This document shows positions 14,073 to 22,109 of a stretch of DNA of 47,729 bases, piece by piece. The notes under the pieces are model-generated. The model saw only the letters and a list, made by a program, of their open reading frames with translations, made no database searches and was not told the DNA's origin. Numbering within the stretch: position 1 is the stretch's first letter; each line of letters begins with the position of its first letter. Source of the stretch: a virus. The position numbers and the translations under genes were made by a program. The stretch covers positions 1 through 47,729 of IMG/VR virus record IMGVR_UViG_3300028388_004125. The stretch is one strand, 5' to 3'.

Positions 14073-16541
14073 ATGATGAATCCTGAAGTCAAAGAGGGTG
14101 ACAAGATTGTATTGGTTTATATGAAAGATGAACAAGGTATGACACCTGGCACTAAAGGTGTGGTTACCAGAGTTACGAAAGACCCCTTTGAAGAAGATGA
14201 TTTATTGATTTCTGTAGACTGGGAAAACGGTCGTCCTCTATCTATTGTATCTGCTGAAGATTTGTGGATGTTGGATTCAGAAGAAAAAGAGCCAATTCAA
14301 GAACAAAAATTACCTAACAATGCAAATCCATGTGATAGTGTTGGTGAAGGTTCTGAGTTCTGTAAGAAATTGAGTAATATCTTAAAATCAGGTAGAGGTG
14401 GTAAAGGAGCGAAACTATTCAAAAGAAAATCTTACGAAACATTCACTAAGTTAAGAGATGAGGGTTTTGGTAAAGGTATGGAAGTTCAAACTTTAGAACC
14501 TGGTAATCCTTTTTTCGATGCCCGTATTGATGAATTAAAGAAATTCTTTGGTTTACTCACAAAGTACAGTGCTTGTAGTAAAATGAGAAACGACATCAAG
14601 AATGACATTATCAATGTTAAGAAAAAACAATTGAAGATGATAACAGACGATGAAGAATATTCTATACTTAATCGTTTAGATACTCATTACTCAGGTCAAG
14701 CCTACATTCTTACATTATTGGCCAAAGATTTGGACTTTTATATGATTGATACCTACGATAATGACCAAATTATTGAGGAGGTTGAGTTATTCATATTAAA
14801 TAAGCCACACAGAATCAAAGATAAGATTAATACTTTGATGGATGATGAAAAAGGAAATGTTCAAGATACTTTATCATATTCCAAAATTAAAGGTGGTAGA
14901 GTTGAGTTAGGTGCAGCAAAAGCGTTCGAAAAATTAGGGTATACGGTTTATAACTTTGCAACTGATTTCGGTTTTGTTGACCATTTTGGTGTAGATATGT
15001 TGGTAGAAAAAGATGGTGAAATTCATCCTGTTCAAGTATCATCACAAAGAAAGTTTAGTCCTGAGATTGCGAAATATAATGATATGGATTGTGAGTGTTG
15101 GATGGTATATCAGGATAGGAATAGTGGTAAGTTTAGAAAAGAGACCATTATGGAACAGAGTAAAGAAGATGTTAGTAAAAAATTAATCGACAACAATATT
15201 GAGCCAAGTATCATTGACGACCTTTTAGGTTCACTAACAGATGAAGATATCACTGATTTGGTGATGAGAAATTTGGACCGTAAACTATTCAAAGGTGGGG
15301 ACAAAGAAAAGAACGTCAGAGATTACTTTGAGAAATATATTAAGTCATTAGCCGACAGAACAGAACAAGACCCTAACGATGACTTCGATGTAGAAGATGA
15401 ATTCTTATACGGTGGTGAAGAACCTGAGAAGTCTAAGATTGGTAGAAAACAATTCAAAAACGAGTTATTACCTTTACAGGTTGAACTCCTTAAACTACAG
15501 GAAGATGTTAAGAAAACAGGTAAGGCAATTGCCGTCGTATTTGAAGGTAGAGATTCTGCAGGTAAGGGTAGTACCATCAAAAGAATGGTGGAATACTTGG
15601 ACCCTAAATACTATAACATTATAGCCTTAGGTATCCCAACAAAAGAGGAAAGACAAGATTGGTTTGGTCGTTATGAGAAACACATCGAAAATGGTAAAAT
15701 TAACTTCTTCGATAGAAGTTGGTACAACAGAGGTATTGTTGAACCTGTGATGGGTTATTCTTCTGAGGAGGAATACATCGACTTTATGGAGAATGTAAAT
15801 GACTTTGAACAATCGTTGATTGATAGAGGTATTGAGTTGGTGAAGTTCTGGTTAAGTATCACTCCTGAAACACAGAAGAAGAGATTCCAAATGAGAAAGG
15901 CATCACCACTTAAGTATTGGAAGTTCTCACCGAATGATGAGAAGTCTATCGATAAGTGGGATAAGTATACTGAGTATAAAAACAAGGTATTAAAACAAAC
16001 AAAGGAAGCCAAACCATGGACTGTGGTTGACACCAATGATAAGAGAGCGGGTATTCTAAACGCTTTCAGACACTTATTAAAGGTGGTGGACTACGAGGGT
16101 AAGGATTCGGAGAACGTCGGTTCTGTGTACCCTGAGGTGGTCACAACAATCAAAGAGAAGGAGATGACCGAAGCGGGTAATCACCATTGGACGGACTGGC
16201 AAAGAGTTTCCGATGTGTTGGGTCGTGAGAACAAAATATTGTATGACTTCTTTGAAAAATTAAGATTGTCGAGTGTGATGAATATGTTGGAATCCACTCA
16301 CTTTATTTATTCAGGTTCAGATTATCTTAGACGTTATATTCAGTTTAATCAATATGAAAATTATGACGAGGATAAGTATGAGGAGTTATATGATGCTGCG
16401 GATGAGGCCAAACATGCGATGATTCGTTTGTCCATTGAGTCTTTGGAAAGAAAAGGAAAAGAGACAAGTCTGGAAAATATTAACAGTGAGGTTAAGTTAT
16501 TGGCCAGACAAGCTCTTCAAGCCTTCATTATGATGAAGTAG
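14073..16541 (+). CDS. PPK2 fusion: KOW/DUF4314-like, PD-(D/E)xK-like and polyphosphate kinase 2 domains
   Basis: An 822-residue multidomain protein. Residues 5-65 (VKEGDKIVLVYMKDEQG, GTKGVVTRV) form a small beta-barrel module resembling DUF4314. Residues 275-335 resemble a restriction-type nuclease fold: GRVELGAAKAFEKLGY (E278), DHFGVDMLVEKDG (D308) and HPVQVSSQRK (Q321), but the usual lysine after Q-x is serine. Residues about 465-690 are a polyphosphate kinase 2 domain: AVVFEGRDSAGKGSTIKRMV (Walker lysine K498), FFDRSWYNRGIVEPVMGY lid, VKFWLSITPETQKKRF, and PWTVVDTNDKR. A helical C-terminal region (690-822) is unassigned. PPK2 enzymes phosphorylate nucleotides from polyphosphate. Start ATG 14073 was chosen over an in-frame GTG at 14067. 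It has a late-type box and ends 1 bp from an opposing gene. Confidence 0.9.
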   Translation: MMNPEVKEGDKIVLVYMKDEQGMTPGTKGVVTRVTKDPFEEDDLLISVDWENGRPLSIVSAEDLWMLDSEEKEPIQEQKLPNNANPCDSVGEGSEFCKKLSNILKSGRGGKGAKLFKRKSYETFTKLRDEGFGKGMEVQTLEPGNPFFDARIDELKKFFGLLTKYSACSKMRNDIKNDIINVKKKQLKMITDDEEYSILNRLDTHYSGQAYILTLLAKDLDFYMIDTYDNDQIIEEVELFILNKPHRIKDKINTLMDDEKGNVQDTLSYSKIKGGRVELGAAKAFEKLGYTVYNFATDFGFVDHFGVDMLVEKDGEIHPVQVSSQRKFSPEIAKYNDMDCECWMVYQDRNSGKFRKETIMEQSKEDVSKKLIDNNIEPSIIDDLLGSLTDEDITDLVMRNLDRKLFKGGDKEKNVRDYFEKYIKSLADRTEQDPNDDFDVEDEFLYGGEEPEKSKIGRKQFKNELLPLQVELLKLQEDVKKTGKAIAVVFEGRDSAGKGSTIKRMVEYLDPKYYNIIALGIPTKEERQDWFGRYEKHIENGKINFFDRSWYNRGIVEPVMGYSSEEEYIDFMENVNDFEQSLIDRGIELVKFWLSITPETQKKRFQMRKASPLKYWKFSPNDEKSIDKWDKYTEYKNKVLKQTKEAKPWTVVDTNDKRAGILNAFRHLLKVVDYEGKDSENVGSVYPEVVTTIKEKEMTEAGNHHWTDWQRVSDVLGRENKILYDFFEKLRLSSVMNMLESTHFIYSGSDYLRRYIQFNQYENYDEDKYEELYDAADEAKHAMIRLSIESLERKGKETSLENINSEVKLLARQALQAFIMMK

Positions 16542-16542
16542 A

Positions 16543-16932
16543 TTAGATAGACTCTGCTACTGTAATCTTCTTAATTTCAATCTTCCATCCTGGAACACCC
16601 AACAACTTGAAGAAATCACGAATCTCGTTTCTAACTGCTGAACGAATATCATCATTACGACGACGAGGGTAGCGTTTCATCTCCACAATGTTTCTACCAC
16701 TTCTCTGTTCTGTGTGACGCCAATAACCCCACTGGTATAGATTACCAGAAACTTTCAAGTTCACTTCAACATCGTTGTAGAATTCTGATGATTTGATGTG
16801 AGTGATGCGGAAGTTCAAATCAGTTGCCCCTTTACGTTGTTTTACATTGAAACGTTGAGAACGAATGAAACGACCTAAATCTTTGATTTCTTTGTATTGT
16901 GTTGTGATATTTTCTTGACTGATGAATGGCAT
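16543..16932 (-). CDS. hypothetical basic protein (129 aa)
   Basis: Behind a strong host-type promoter. Very basic (KRYPRRRNDDIRSAVRNEIR), so possibly nucleic-acid binding. No named domain. Convergent with the PPK2 fusion gene with a 1-bp gap and no hairpin between. Confidence 0.65.
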   Translation of the reverse strand: MPFISQENITTQYKEIKDLGRFIRSQRFNVKQRKGATDLNFRITHIKSSEFYNDVEVNLKVSGNLYQWGYWRHTEQRSGRNIVEMKRYPRRRNDDIRSAVRNEIRDFFKLLGVPGWKIEIKKITVAESI

Positions 16933-16955
16933 AACTCTTATCTTTTATTGTGAAA

Positions 16956-16987
16956 CAAAGATATGGAGAAGTTTTTAATAATCCAAA
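16956..16987 (-). promoter_or_regulatory. host-type promoter
   Basis: Minus strand TTTG, 20 bp, TATCTTTG. The -7 box is 23 bp before the ATG at 16932; the -33 box overlaps the stop region of the next gene upstream. Confidence 0.75.
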
Positions 16988-17238
16988 TGGTCGGACAAGA
17001 AAACCGGATTTTGGTCACCAAAAAATCCACCTACAATGTTGTAGTAGAAATATTCTAATGCCTCACCTTCATCCATCATTCCACTTTCCTGTAGGATGGA
17101 TACAATCTTACTTGTTGAATATAATATACGAGGACCTGCACCGAATTCTTCAACGATACCGATAATGGCTTCTTCTAAGCCGTCAAGAAGGATGGCACCT
17201 TCTGCATATTCATGAATTAACTCTTCTGTGACTACCAT
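16975..17238 (-). CDS. hypothetical phage protein (87 aa)
   Basis: The start MVVTEELIHEYAEGAILLDG was chosen; a longer version adds 16 aromatic residues read from the AT-rich leader. Contains LEEAIIGIVEEFGAGPRILY, GMMDEGEALEYFYYNIVGG and PVFLSDH, an arrangement seen in unnamed proteins of T4-like phages. Acidic and probably cytoplasmic. Confidence 0.7.
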   Translation of the reverse strand: MVVTEELIHEYAEGAILLDGLEEAIIGIVEEFGAGPRILYSTSKIVSILQESGMMDEGEALEYFYYNIVGGFFGDQNPVFLSDHLDY

Positions 17239-17286
17239 AGTTGTTTTTTTATAAAAGTAGTAAAAAGATATTTGGTAATCAAACAC

Positions 17287-17294
17287 TATTTATA
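17287..17294 (+). promoter_or_regulatory. putative late promoter box TATTTATA
   Basis: Exact box 16 bp before the ATG at 17311. Confidence 0.6.
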
Positions 17295-17310
17295 AGAAAA
17301 ATACTACATT

Positions 17311-17844
17311 ATGAGAGGTTATACAATGATTTCAGATGAGGAGAGAGCATCAATCCTCAATACACATAGAAGTTTCTATGATGGTTACGCCACAGGAAAT
17401 GTCCCGTCAAATCAAACACCATTGACTGTTGAAGATTTGGCACAGGATAAAAACGGTCTTCAGGTAAGTAATACTGGTGAGGTGAAAGTTTATGATAATA
17501 ACTTACACGAACAAGCGGTTATTGATGCTCCTGATATGGATGTTTCAGATGTTGAACCGGCTTATGACTTTGTATCTGACGGTCCTGAGGACGGTGAGAT
17601 GGTTATGGGTGAGGGTGAAACTTGTCCTTCGTGTGGTAGTCCTGTTGAAGACTGTGACTGTGAAGGTCACGACCACAAGTTAGACGAAAAAGAAATGTGT
17701 GAACAATGTGGTTCAGAGATGGTAGAAGGAGAATGTATGGAATGTGGAATGTATGAGGAAATCGATGAGGACCTCCACGAAGCATTCAAAACTCAGAGAG
17801 ATACAATCTTAGAGAATTTTAACAGGTTTAAGAAATTTAACTAA
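17311..17844 (+). CDS. zinc-ribbon late protein
   Basis: A 177-residue acidic protein with paired treble-cysteine sites near the C-terminus: CPSCGSPVEDCDC and CEQCGSEMVEGECMECG, giving two zinc-ribbon-like knuckles. The N-terminus (MISDEERASILNTHRSFYDG) resembles the short helical leaders on other late proteins here. It is followed by a strong bidirectional terminator and has a late-type box. It could be a virion component or a transcription/DNA-interacting factor; the sequence does not decide. Confidence 0.75.
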   Translation: MRGYTMISDEERASILNTHRSFYDGYATGNVPSNQTPLTVEDLAQDKNGLQVSNTGEVKVYDNNLHEQAVIDAPDMDVSDVEPAYDFVSDGPEDGEMVMGEGETCPSCGSPVEDCDCEGHDHKLDEKEMCEQCGSEMVEGECMECGMYEEIDEDLHEAFKTQRDTILENFNRFKKFN

Positions 17845-17852
17845 AAAAAATA

Positions 17853-17880
17853 AAACCCCTCCAAGTGAGGGGTTTTTTAT
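17853..17880. terminator. bidirectional terminator
   Basis: Hairpin AAAACCCCTC / GAGGGGTTTT with a 5-nt loop and T-runs on both strands, between convergent genes ending at 17844 and 17880. Confidence 0.85.
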
Positions 17881-18071
17881 TATTCAACAGTGAGTTCGGC
17901 TCTACGAACGGTGATATCTCTAATCAACCTTTCATAATTTACTCGGTCTTTGAAGATATCATAATACAATTCACAAAATCTTTGAGCAGTGTCCAATTGA
18001 GAATATGACTCACAAGAATGAATAATGTTTCTTGCCTTATCTAAGGCTTCCATGTTTTTGATAATTTCCAT
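17880..18071 (-). CDS. small hypothetical protein (63 aa)
   Basis: Starts MEIIKNMEALDKARNIIHSC, with its ATG overlapping the stop of the RmlC-like gene (ATGA). Helical, mixed charge. Last gene of a three-gene minus-strand operon (19023 to 17880) that ends at a strong terminator. Confidence 0.6.
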   Translation of the reverse strand: MEIIKNMEALDKARNIIHSCESYSQLDTAQRFCELYYDIFKDRVNYERLIRDITVRRAELTVE

Positions 18072-18709
18072 CAGTATTTACGTTTTAAGAATTTAGGTGC
18101 ATGTTTATCTTTGTACGAAAGTAATAAATCATCTTCACTTTCACAAGGATAATAAAAATCAATTACATCTTTAATAGTTTGATTGTTATCTTCTACGTGA
18201 CGAATGATTGGGTCTGAGTATACAACACTACCTTCGGCGTTTTTGTTGTAATAATTTCCACATTTATAGGTAAATATTGTGTCATCTTGTAATGATAAGA
18301 AACCGTGTGCAAAATATGGTGGAACAAACAATGACAAATGGTTACGGTCATTTAATTCAAAATACTCAAACTTACCGTAGGTATCTGACATCTCCCTTAA
18401 ATCCACCACGAAATCAATTACTGCCCCTTTTAAGACCCTAACTAACTTTGCCTGACCATTGACATCTGTTTGGTAATGAAGTCCTCTAAAAACTCCTTTA
18501 TGTGATACTGACAGGTTATCCTGAACGAAGTATGTTGAATGCATGGTCCCATCATCTTTTAACGCCCACTCAGTTGGAAGGTCATTGATGAGGTTCTTTG
18601 CCGCATAACTTAGTTCATTCCATGTTTCCATAAAATAACCACGATTATCTTTATGGACTGACTCTTCAATCAAATATACGTTATCTAATGATGTTGATAT
18701 TATTTTCAT
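18071..18709 (-). CDS. dTDP-4-dehydrorhamnose 3,5-epimerase family (RmlC-like)
   Basis: A 212-residue cupin epimerase. Family motifs: DNRGYFMETW, QDNLSVSHKGVFRGLHYQ, AKLVRVLKGAVIDFVVDLR, VPPYFAHGFLSLQDDTIFTYKC and a closing DP. The histidine of RGLHYQ is the expected catalytic base. It converts dTDP-4-keto-6-deoxyglucose to the rhamnose precursor, or a related sugar. RmlA, B and D are not in the window, so it would need host enzymes or genes elsewhere. It may adjust host surface polysaccharide or feed virion glycosylation with the GT25 and carbamoyltransferase genes. Overlaps both neighbours by ATGA. Confidence 0.95.
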   Translation of the reverse strand: MKIISTSLDNVYLIEESVHKDNRGYFMETWNELSYAAKNLINDLPTEWALKDDGTMHSTYFVQDNLSVSHKGVFRGLHYQTDVNGQAKLVRVLKGAVIDFVVDLREMSDTYGKFEYFELNDRNHLSLFVPPYFAHGFLSLQDDTIFTYKCGNYYNKNAEGSVVYSDPIIRHVEDNNQTIKDVIDFYYPCESEDDLLLSYKDKHAPKFLKRKY

Positions 18710-19023
18710 TCTTCTACAAAATTGGGTAATGTTTTATTTTCATAATAATCCGCTACAAAATCTCTGATATCATCGGTACAGATATAATCAGAAACGTATT
18801 CATCAAATCCGATTTCCCAGTCTTCGGTATAATGTGATTCTTGAGCATAATCCCAACAATCACGAGACATTTCATATAGACCATTTCTATTAAGCCATAT
18901 ATCAAATTCATCGATATCTATTTTCCCTTCTCTGATATCCAACTCTTGATTTACTGAAAAATACACTGATAATTCAGTATCAAAAATATCATAATCTTCT
19001 ATGATTAACTGATTTTTGTTCAT
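18706..19023 (-). CDS. acidic hypothetical protein (105 aa)
   Basis: First gene of the RmlC operon (ATGA overlap). Extremely acidic: WDYAQESHYTEDWEIGFDE, then DYICTDDIRDFVADYYENK. It shows similar composition and FDxxF..D..dW spacing to the 102-residue acidic protein encoded divergently next to it, so the two may be paralogues. No function recognised. Confidence 0.6.
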   Translation of the reverse strand: MNKNQLIIEDYDIFDTELSVYFSVNQELDIREGKIDIDEFDIWLNRNGLYEMSRDCWDYAQESHYTEDWEIGFDEYVSDYICTDDIRDFVADYYENKTLPNFVEE

Positions 19024-19071
19024 TTACGATATATTTTATATAAAGAATAATGCTAATTAGTAAAAGAAACA

Positions 19072-19380
19072 ATGGAAATAATAGAAATAATATCACATTT
19101 TATAAGTAAGGACTCAAATGTACTCCGTGTTGAGTTTAGATGTATGGGAGATGACCCCGATATGGTAAGAACAGATACCATGGAGTACGAACTTCTCCAA
19201 GAGTATGGGTATGATGACAGTATTTCGTTTGATGGGTTCTATAGTGAATTCGATGAGGAGGAGTGGGATTATGAGGATGAGGATAATGATGAGGTATACA
19301 TTGATGAATCAGACTTATTAGATTTTTTGAATGAATATTATGTCGTTGATGGTAATTTGCCGGACGCAGAATACCTTTGA
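19072..19380 (+). CDS. acidic hypothetical protein (102 aa)
   Basis: Begins MEIIEIISHFISKDSNVLRV and becomes highly acidic (EEEWDYEDEDNDEVYIDESD) before LLDFLNEYYVVDGNLPD. It resembles the divergent acidic gene in composition and in the FV/FL-x-x-YY-x-x-x-x-LP C-terminal ending, suggesting divergent duplicates. Possible DNA mimic or inhibitor. Confidence 0.55.
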   Translation: MEIIEIISHFISKDSNVLRVEFRCMGDDPDMVRTDTMEYELLQEYGYDDSISFDGFYSEFDEEEWDYEDEDNDEVYIDESDLLDFLNEYYVVDGNLPDAEYL

Positions 19381-19383
19381 TGA

Positions 19384-19390
19384 TATTTAT
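19384..19390 (+). promoter_or_regulatory. putative late promoter box TATTTAT
   Basis: GATATTTATTAGT 4 bp before the ATG at 19395, overlapping the end of the acidic gene. Confidence 0.45.
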
Positions 19391-19394
19391 TAGT

Positions 19395-19847
19395 ATGGAC
19401 AACATAAATGACTTATTGGTTAAACTACTCGGTAGAATTAAACTATCCAAACCACGTTTTTTTGGTATGGACAGTGAGAATATTATCGTTGTGGTAAGTC
19501 CATCATTCAAAATCTTTGGAATAAAAAGTAAACCTGAAAGATTATCAAACACCTTCCCATTCAGAAAGGGCTCATTATTGGATACCAAATTATTGGCATC
19601 ATGGGCTAAAGAGAATGAGTACAACATCACTTTCGAGAGTCAGGTTCCCTCGTTGAAAAGAAAGTTATATCAAGCTTTTGGTGATGTTATGGTGGAAGGA
19701 GAGAGTCGGGAAAAGTCGATGACAATAATGGTGATGGAGGAGTTGGAGAAATCCCACCTACCTGAATCGGTTAAAACATGGGCAAAAGAAAATCCTGAGA
19801 AGTTCATTCAAAATATTGAAACCATCCAAGAGATGTTAAAAAAATAA
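19395..19847 (+). CDS. hypothetical late protein (150 aa)
   Basis: The start MDNINDLLVKLLGRIKLS was chosen because it directly follows a late-type box; the alternative ATG is 18 bp upstream in the box itself. The first half is beta-rich (FFGMDSENIIVVVSPSFKIF), the second half helical and charged. Ends at a strong hairpin. Function unknown. Confidence 0.6.
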   Translation: MDNINDLLVKLLGRIKLSKPRFFGMDSENIIVVVSPSFKIFGIKSKPERLSNTFPFRKGSLLDTKLLASWAKENEYNITFESQVPSLKRKLYQAFGDVMVEGESREKSMTIMVMEELEKSHLPESVKTWAKENPEKFIQNIETIQEMLKK

Positions 19848-19872
19848 AAGGAGGGAAAACCCTCCTTTTTTT
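19848..19872. terminator. bidirectional terminator
   Basis: AAAGGAGGG / CCCTCCTTT hairpin with a four-A loop, T-run on the plus side and A-run giving a T-run on the minus side, between convergent genes. Confidence 0.85.
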
Positions 19873-20401
19873 ATGGACCTACTTCGTGGAAGTAGTATTT
19901 GACATCTATTTTGGGACCTTCCGATTTGAAAGGATATTGTCTTACCCAACATTGAAAATCATCGATACCGACCAAAGATAACTCAAAAGACCTGGTCACC
20001 ATATTGGTATACATAAAATGTATTTGTAAATAATCCCATTGTCCTGACAGGATGTCCTGTCTGAGGTCAGCATCTGCGGATTGTTGCCAAGGGTTACCGA
20101 ATACTGTTTCATCCTTATCCCAATAGAATGTCCTTGCTGCGTCTGTCAGTTTGAAACGAGTAACACCCACAGTAAATGAATCCAAAGGTGTAAGTGGTTT
20201 ATACAATGAGAACTCACCACTGTAATATGTGGAGTCCCACCTATCACCAGTTACTAAGTCTTCATATAGCACAATAACCTGGTCAATGACATATTCACCA
20301 TCTATATCGTAATGGGTTGGATATGATTTTTCACAACCGAGTAATAGACTACAAGCCGTGATTATCGAAAATAGTTTTCCAAATCTCATTTTTTTCATCA
20401 T
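19871..20401 (-). CDS. lipoprotein (176 aa)
   Basis: Signal peptide MRFGKLFSIITACSLLLGCE with lipobox LLGC (first or fifth codon Met as start). The mature part (YPTHYDIDGEYVIDQVIVLYE and following) is beta-rich and looks like a lipocalin-style or Bacteroidota lipid-anchored sandwich. Likely anchored in the outer membrane. Overlaps the gene upstream by 53 bp. Confidence 0.7.
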   Translation of the reverse strand: MMKKMRFGKLFSIITACSLLLGCEKSYPTHYDIDGEYVIDQVIVLYEDLVTGDRWDSTYYSGEFSLYKPLTPLDSFTVGVTRFKLTDAARTFYWDKDETVFGNPWQQSADADLRQDILSGQWDYLQIHFMYTNMVTRSFELSLVGIDDFQCWVRQYPFKSEGPKIDVKYYFHEVGP

Positions 20402-20588
20402 TAGTTTTATTCAAAAAGTTAGTTAGTCCTTTGACCCCCTTTAATCGGAGTCTATTTTGTGGTAGTGCACCACCCTCCTCAAAGTAATATAAGATAACGT
20501 CACCGAAATTTTCATACTCTGATATGGTTCCACATTTATTGGATAGTTGGTCTTCTACGACTTCACCTATGTTGTATCTAATCTTCAT
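20349..20588 (-). CDS. small hypothetical protein (79 aa)
   Basis: Reads MKIRYNIGEVVEDQLSNKCG..., beta-rich first half resembling a small SH3/KOW-type barrel, then a helical tail. Driven by a near-consensus host-type promoter. Overlaps the lipoprotein gene's start. Confidence 0.6.
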   Translation of the reverse strand: MKIRYNIGEVVEDQLSNKCGTISEYENFGDVILYYFEEGGALPQNRLRLKGVKGLTNFLNKTNDEKNEIWKTIFDNHGL

Positions 20589-20592
20589 ATTA

Positions 20593-20624
20593 CAAAGATA
20601 TGTTTTATTTTCTTTACTAACAAA
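20593..20624 (-). promoter_or_regulatory. host-type promoter abutting a late box
   Basis: Minus strand TTTG, 20 bp, TATCTTTG. The -33 box ends one base before the plus-strand TATTTATA at 20626. Confidence 0.75.
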
Positions 20625-20625
20625 C

Positions 20626-20633
20626 TATTTATA
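20626..20633 (+). promoter_or_regulatory. putative late promoter box TATTTATA
   Basis: Exact box 15 bp before the ATG at 20649. Confidence 0.6.
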
Positions 20634-20648
20634 GAGAAATGTTTCCTT

Positions 20649-21026
20649 ATGGGATTATTAAATGAAGATATTTCACGTATTAAAGAAATCATGGGACTCA
20701 ATGAAGAGGAGATGATGGAACAGGGTTGTGCTGAGACTGAAAAAGGATGTATCAGAAAAAGAGATGGCGGTTGGGTCATTCTTAACAACAAAAAAGGTGG
20801 GATATGGAGAAAGTGTGATTCCAAAAAACATTGTGAGGATATTCTACAAGCCATGCACGTTGGTGAAGGTGAGATTGACGAACAAGAAGAAGGTGGTGAT
20901 GCACCATCAGGGCCAGCAATGACTACATGGGAAACAGGATTAACAAGAGGTAAAGCCAATCCAATTGATGATACCACAAAGTGGGAATCAGGGATAAATA
21001 GAGGAAAAGGGAATCCGGTATGGTAA
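20649..21026 (+). CDS. late protein with LNE leader and C-terminal repeat
   Basis: The start MGLLNEDISRIKEIMGLNEE was chosen because the longer frame runs through the promoter. The leader closely resembles that of the 433-residue protein downstream (ILNEIHRISTLMG). The middle has four cysteines (GCAETEKGC, RKCDSKKHC). The C-terminus is two copies of a 16-17-residue unit (TTWETGLTRGKANPIDD, then TKWESGINRGKGNPVW). Likely a virion or internal head protein; the repeat may bind another component. Confidence 0.65.
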   Translation: MGLLNEDISRIKEIMGLNEEEMMEQGCAETEKGCIRKRDGGWVILNNKKGGIWRKCDSKKHCEDILQAMHVGEGEIDEQEEGGDAPSGPAMTTWETGLTRGKANPIDDTTKWESGINRGKGNPVW

Positions 21027-22069
21027 ATAATGAAGACATATTAAAAGACATCTTATTGAAGATGAGTTATGACCCATCAAAATCTTTGAATGAGAATATT
21101 GAAGAACAAATGGGTGAGAAGCCGTGGATGACACCTCGTGGAATGTCTTATAGTCAAAATTTGAAGGCACAACAATTAAAACCTCTTAGTAAAGAAGATA
21201 GACACTTGTTAATGGATATTGCCGCTGTTGGGGCATTCTTTATACCTGTAGTTGGTCCGTTCTTATCATTAGGTATAGAATTGGCAAACGCAGGATTATA
21301 TTACTCAGAAGGTGATAAAGAAGGTGCTGGTTTTGCATTGGCATTTGCACTCATACCAATGGGTGAGTTAGTGGGTAAGATACCTGCAGTTAGAAATTTA
21401 GGTAGAAATGGTTTAGCTTCTTTAATAAGAAAGGCGAGAACTGGTGGTAAACTTACGAAGACTGAAGCCGAAGCAGTTGAACAAATCAATAAGAATAAAA
21501 AATGGTTATCATTAAAAGCGGCGAAAGAAGCGTCTAAGATTTTTATCAAAGGTAAATTAAAGAAAGCAACACTGAAAGATATCGTTTATGGTGTGTATAA
21601 ATATGCCAAGAAACACCCTAATAAGTTTAGTTTAGCTAAGAATGGTCTTGTGATTGGTGGTATTTGGTATAGTTACGCTAAGTTGGTTGAAATTTATGGT
21701 ATAGGGCAGGAATCTCAGACACCTCAAATGGCGACTAAGTCTAATGATGATAGTAAAGAACAAGTTGTTACTGATTTTGACCGTGCTTGGGATTATAAAA
21801 AAGATGGTGACAAGTATTATACTAAAAAGAAAGATTCGGACAAATGGATACTGACATCAGGTAATACTGAAAAGGCCATTAGAGAAAAGGTATTTGGTAA
21901 AGACCAATTAAAATATAAGTCATCACTAACACCCGAACAAAAGAAGTTAGAACAACAATATCTAAGTGATAAGGAGGAAATTACGGAACAAGTAACTAAA
22001 CAAGTTGCATCAACGATTAACACCGTTGAAGCCAATAAAGGTTGGGACGATGCATTCTCAGACATATAA
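21020..22069 (+). CDS. late protein with hydrophobic hairpin (349 aa)
   Basis: Overlaps the previous gene by 7 bp. Leader MVNNEDILKDILLKMSYDPS ends in SLNENIEEQ, a possible LxE processing site. Residues 67-115 form a hydrophobic hairpin (DIAAVGAFFIPVVGPFLSLG, GFALAFALIPMGELVGKIP) resembling the pre-toxin transmembrane segment of polymorphic toxins. A basic, lysine-rich helical region follows. Such a build would suit a protein injected with the DNA that inserts into the host membrane; this is inference. Confidence 0.65.
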   Translation: MVNNEDILKDILLKMSYDPSKSLNENIEEQMGEKPWMTPRGMSYSQNLKAQQLKPLSKEDRHLLMDIAAVGAFFIPVVGPFLSLGIELANAGLYYSEGDKEGAGFALAFALIPMGELVGKIPAVRNLGRNGLASLIRKARTGGKLTKTEAEAVEQINKNKKWLSLKAAKEASKIFIKGKLKKATLKDIVYGVYKYAKKHPNKFSLAKNGLVIGGIWYSYAKLVEIYGIGQESQTPQMATKSNDDSKEQVVTDFDRAWDYKKDGDKYYTKKKDSDKWILTSGNTEKAIREKVFGKDQLKYKSSLTPEQKKLEQQYLSDKEEITEQVTKQVASTINTVEANKGWDDAFSDI

Positions 22070-22084
22070 ACATGGTTAACTGAC

Positions 22085-22092
22085 TATTTATA
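22085..22092 (+). promoter_or_regulatory. putative late promoter box TATTTATA
   Basis: Exact box 17 bp before the ATG at 22110. Confidence 0.6.
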
Positions 22093-22109
22093 AATAAAGT
22101 TTATTAATA

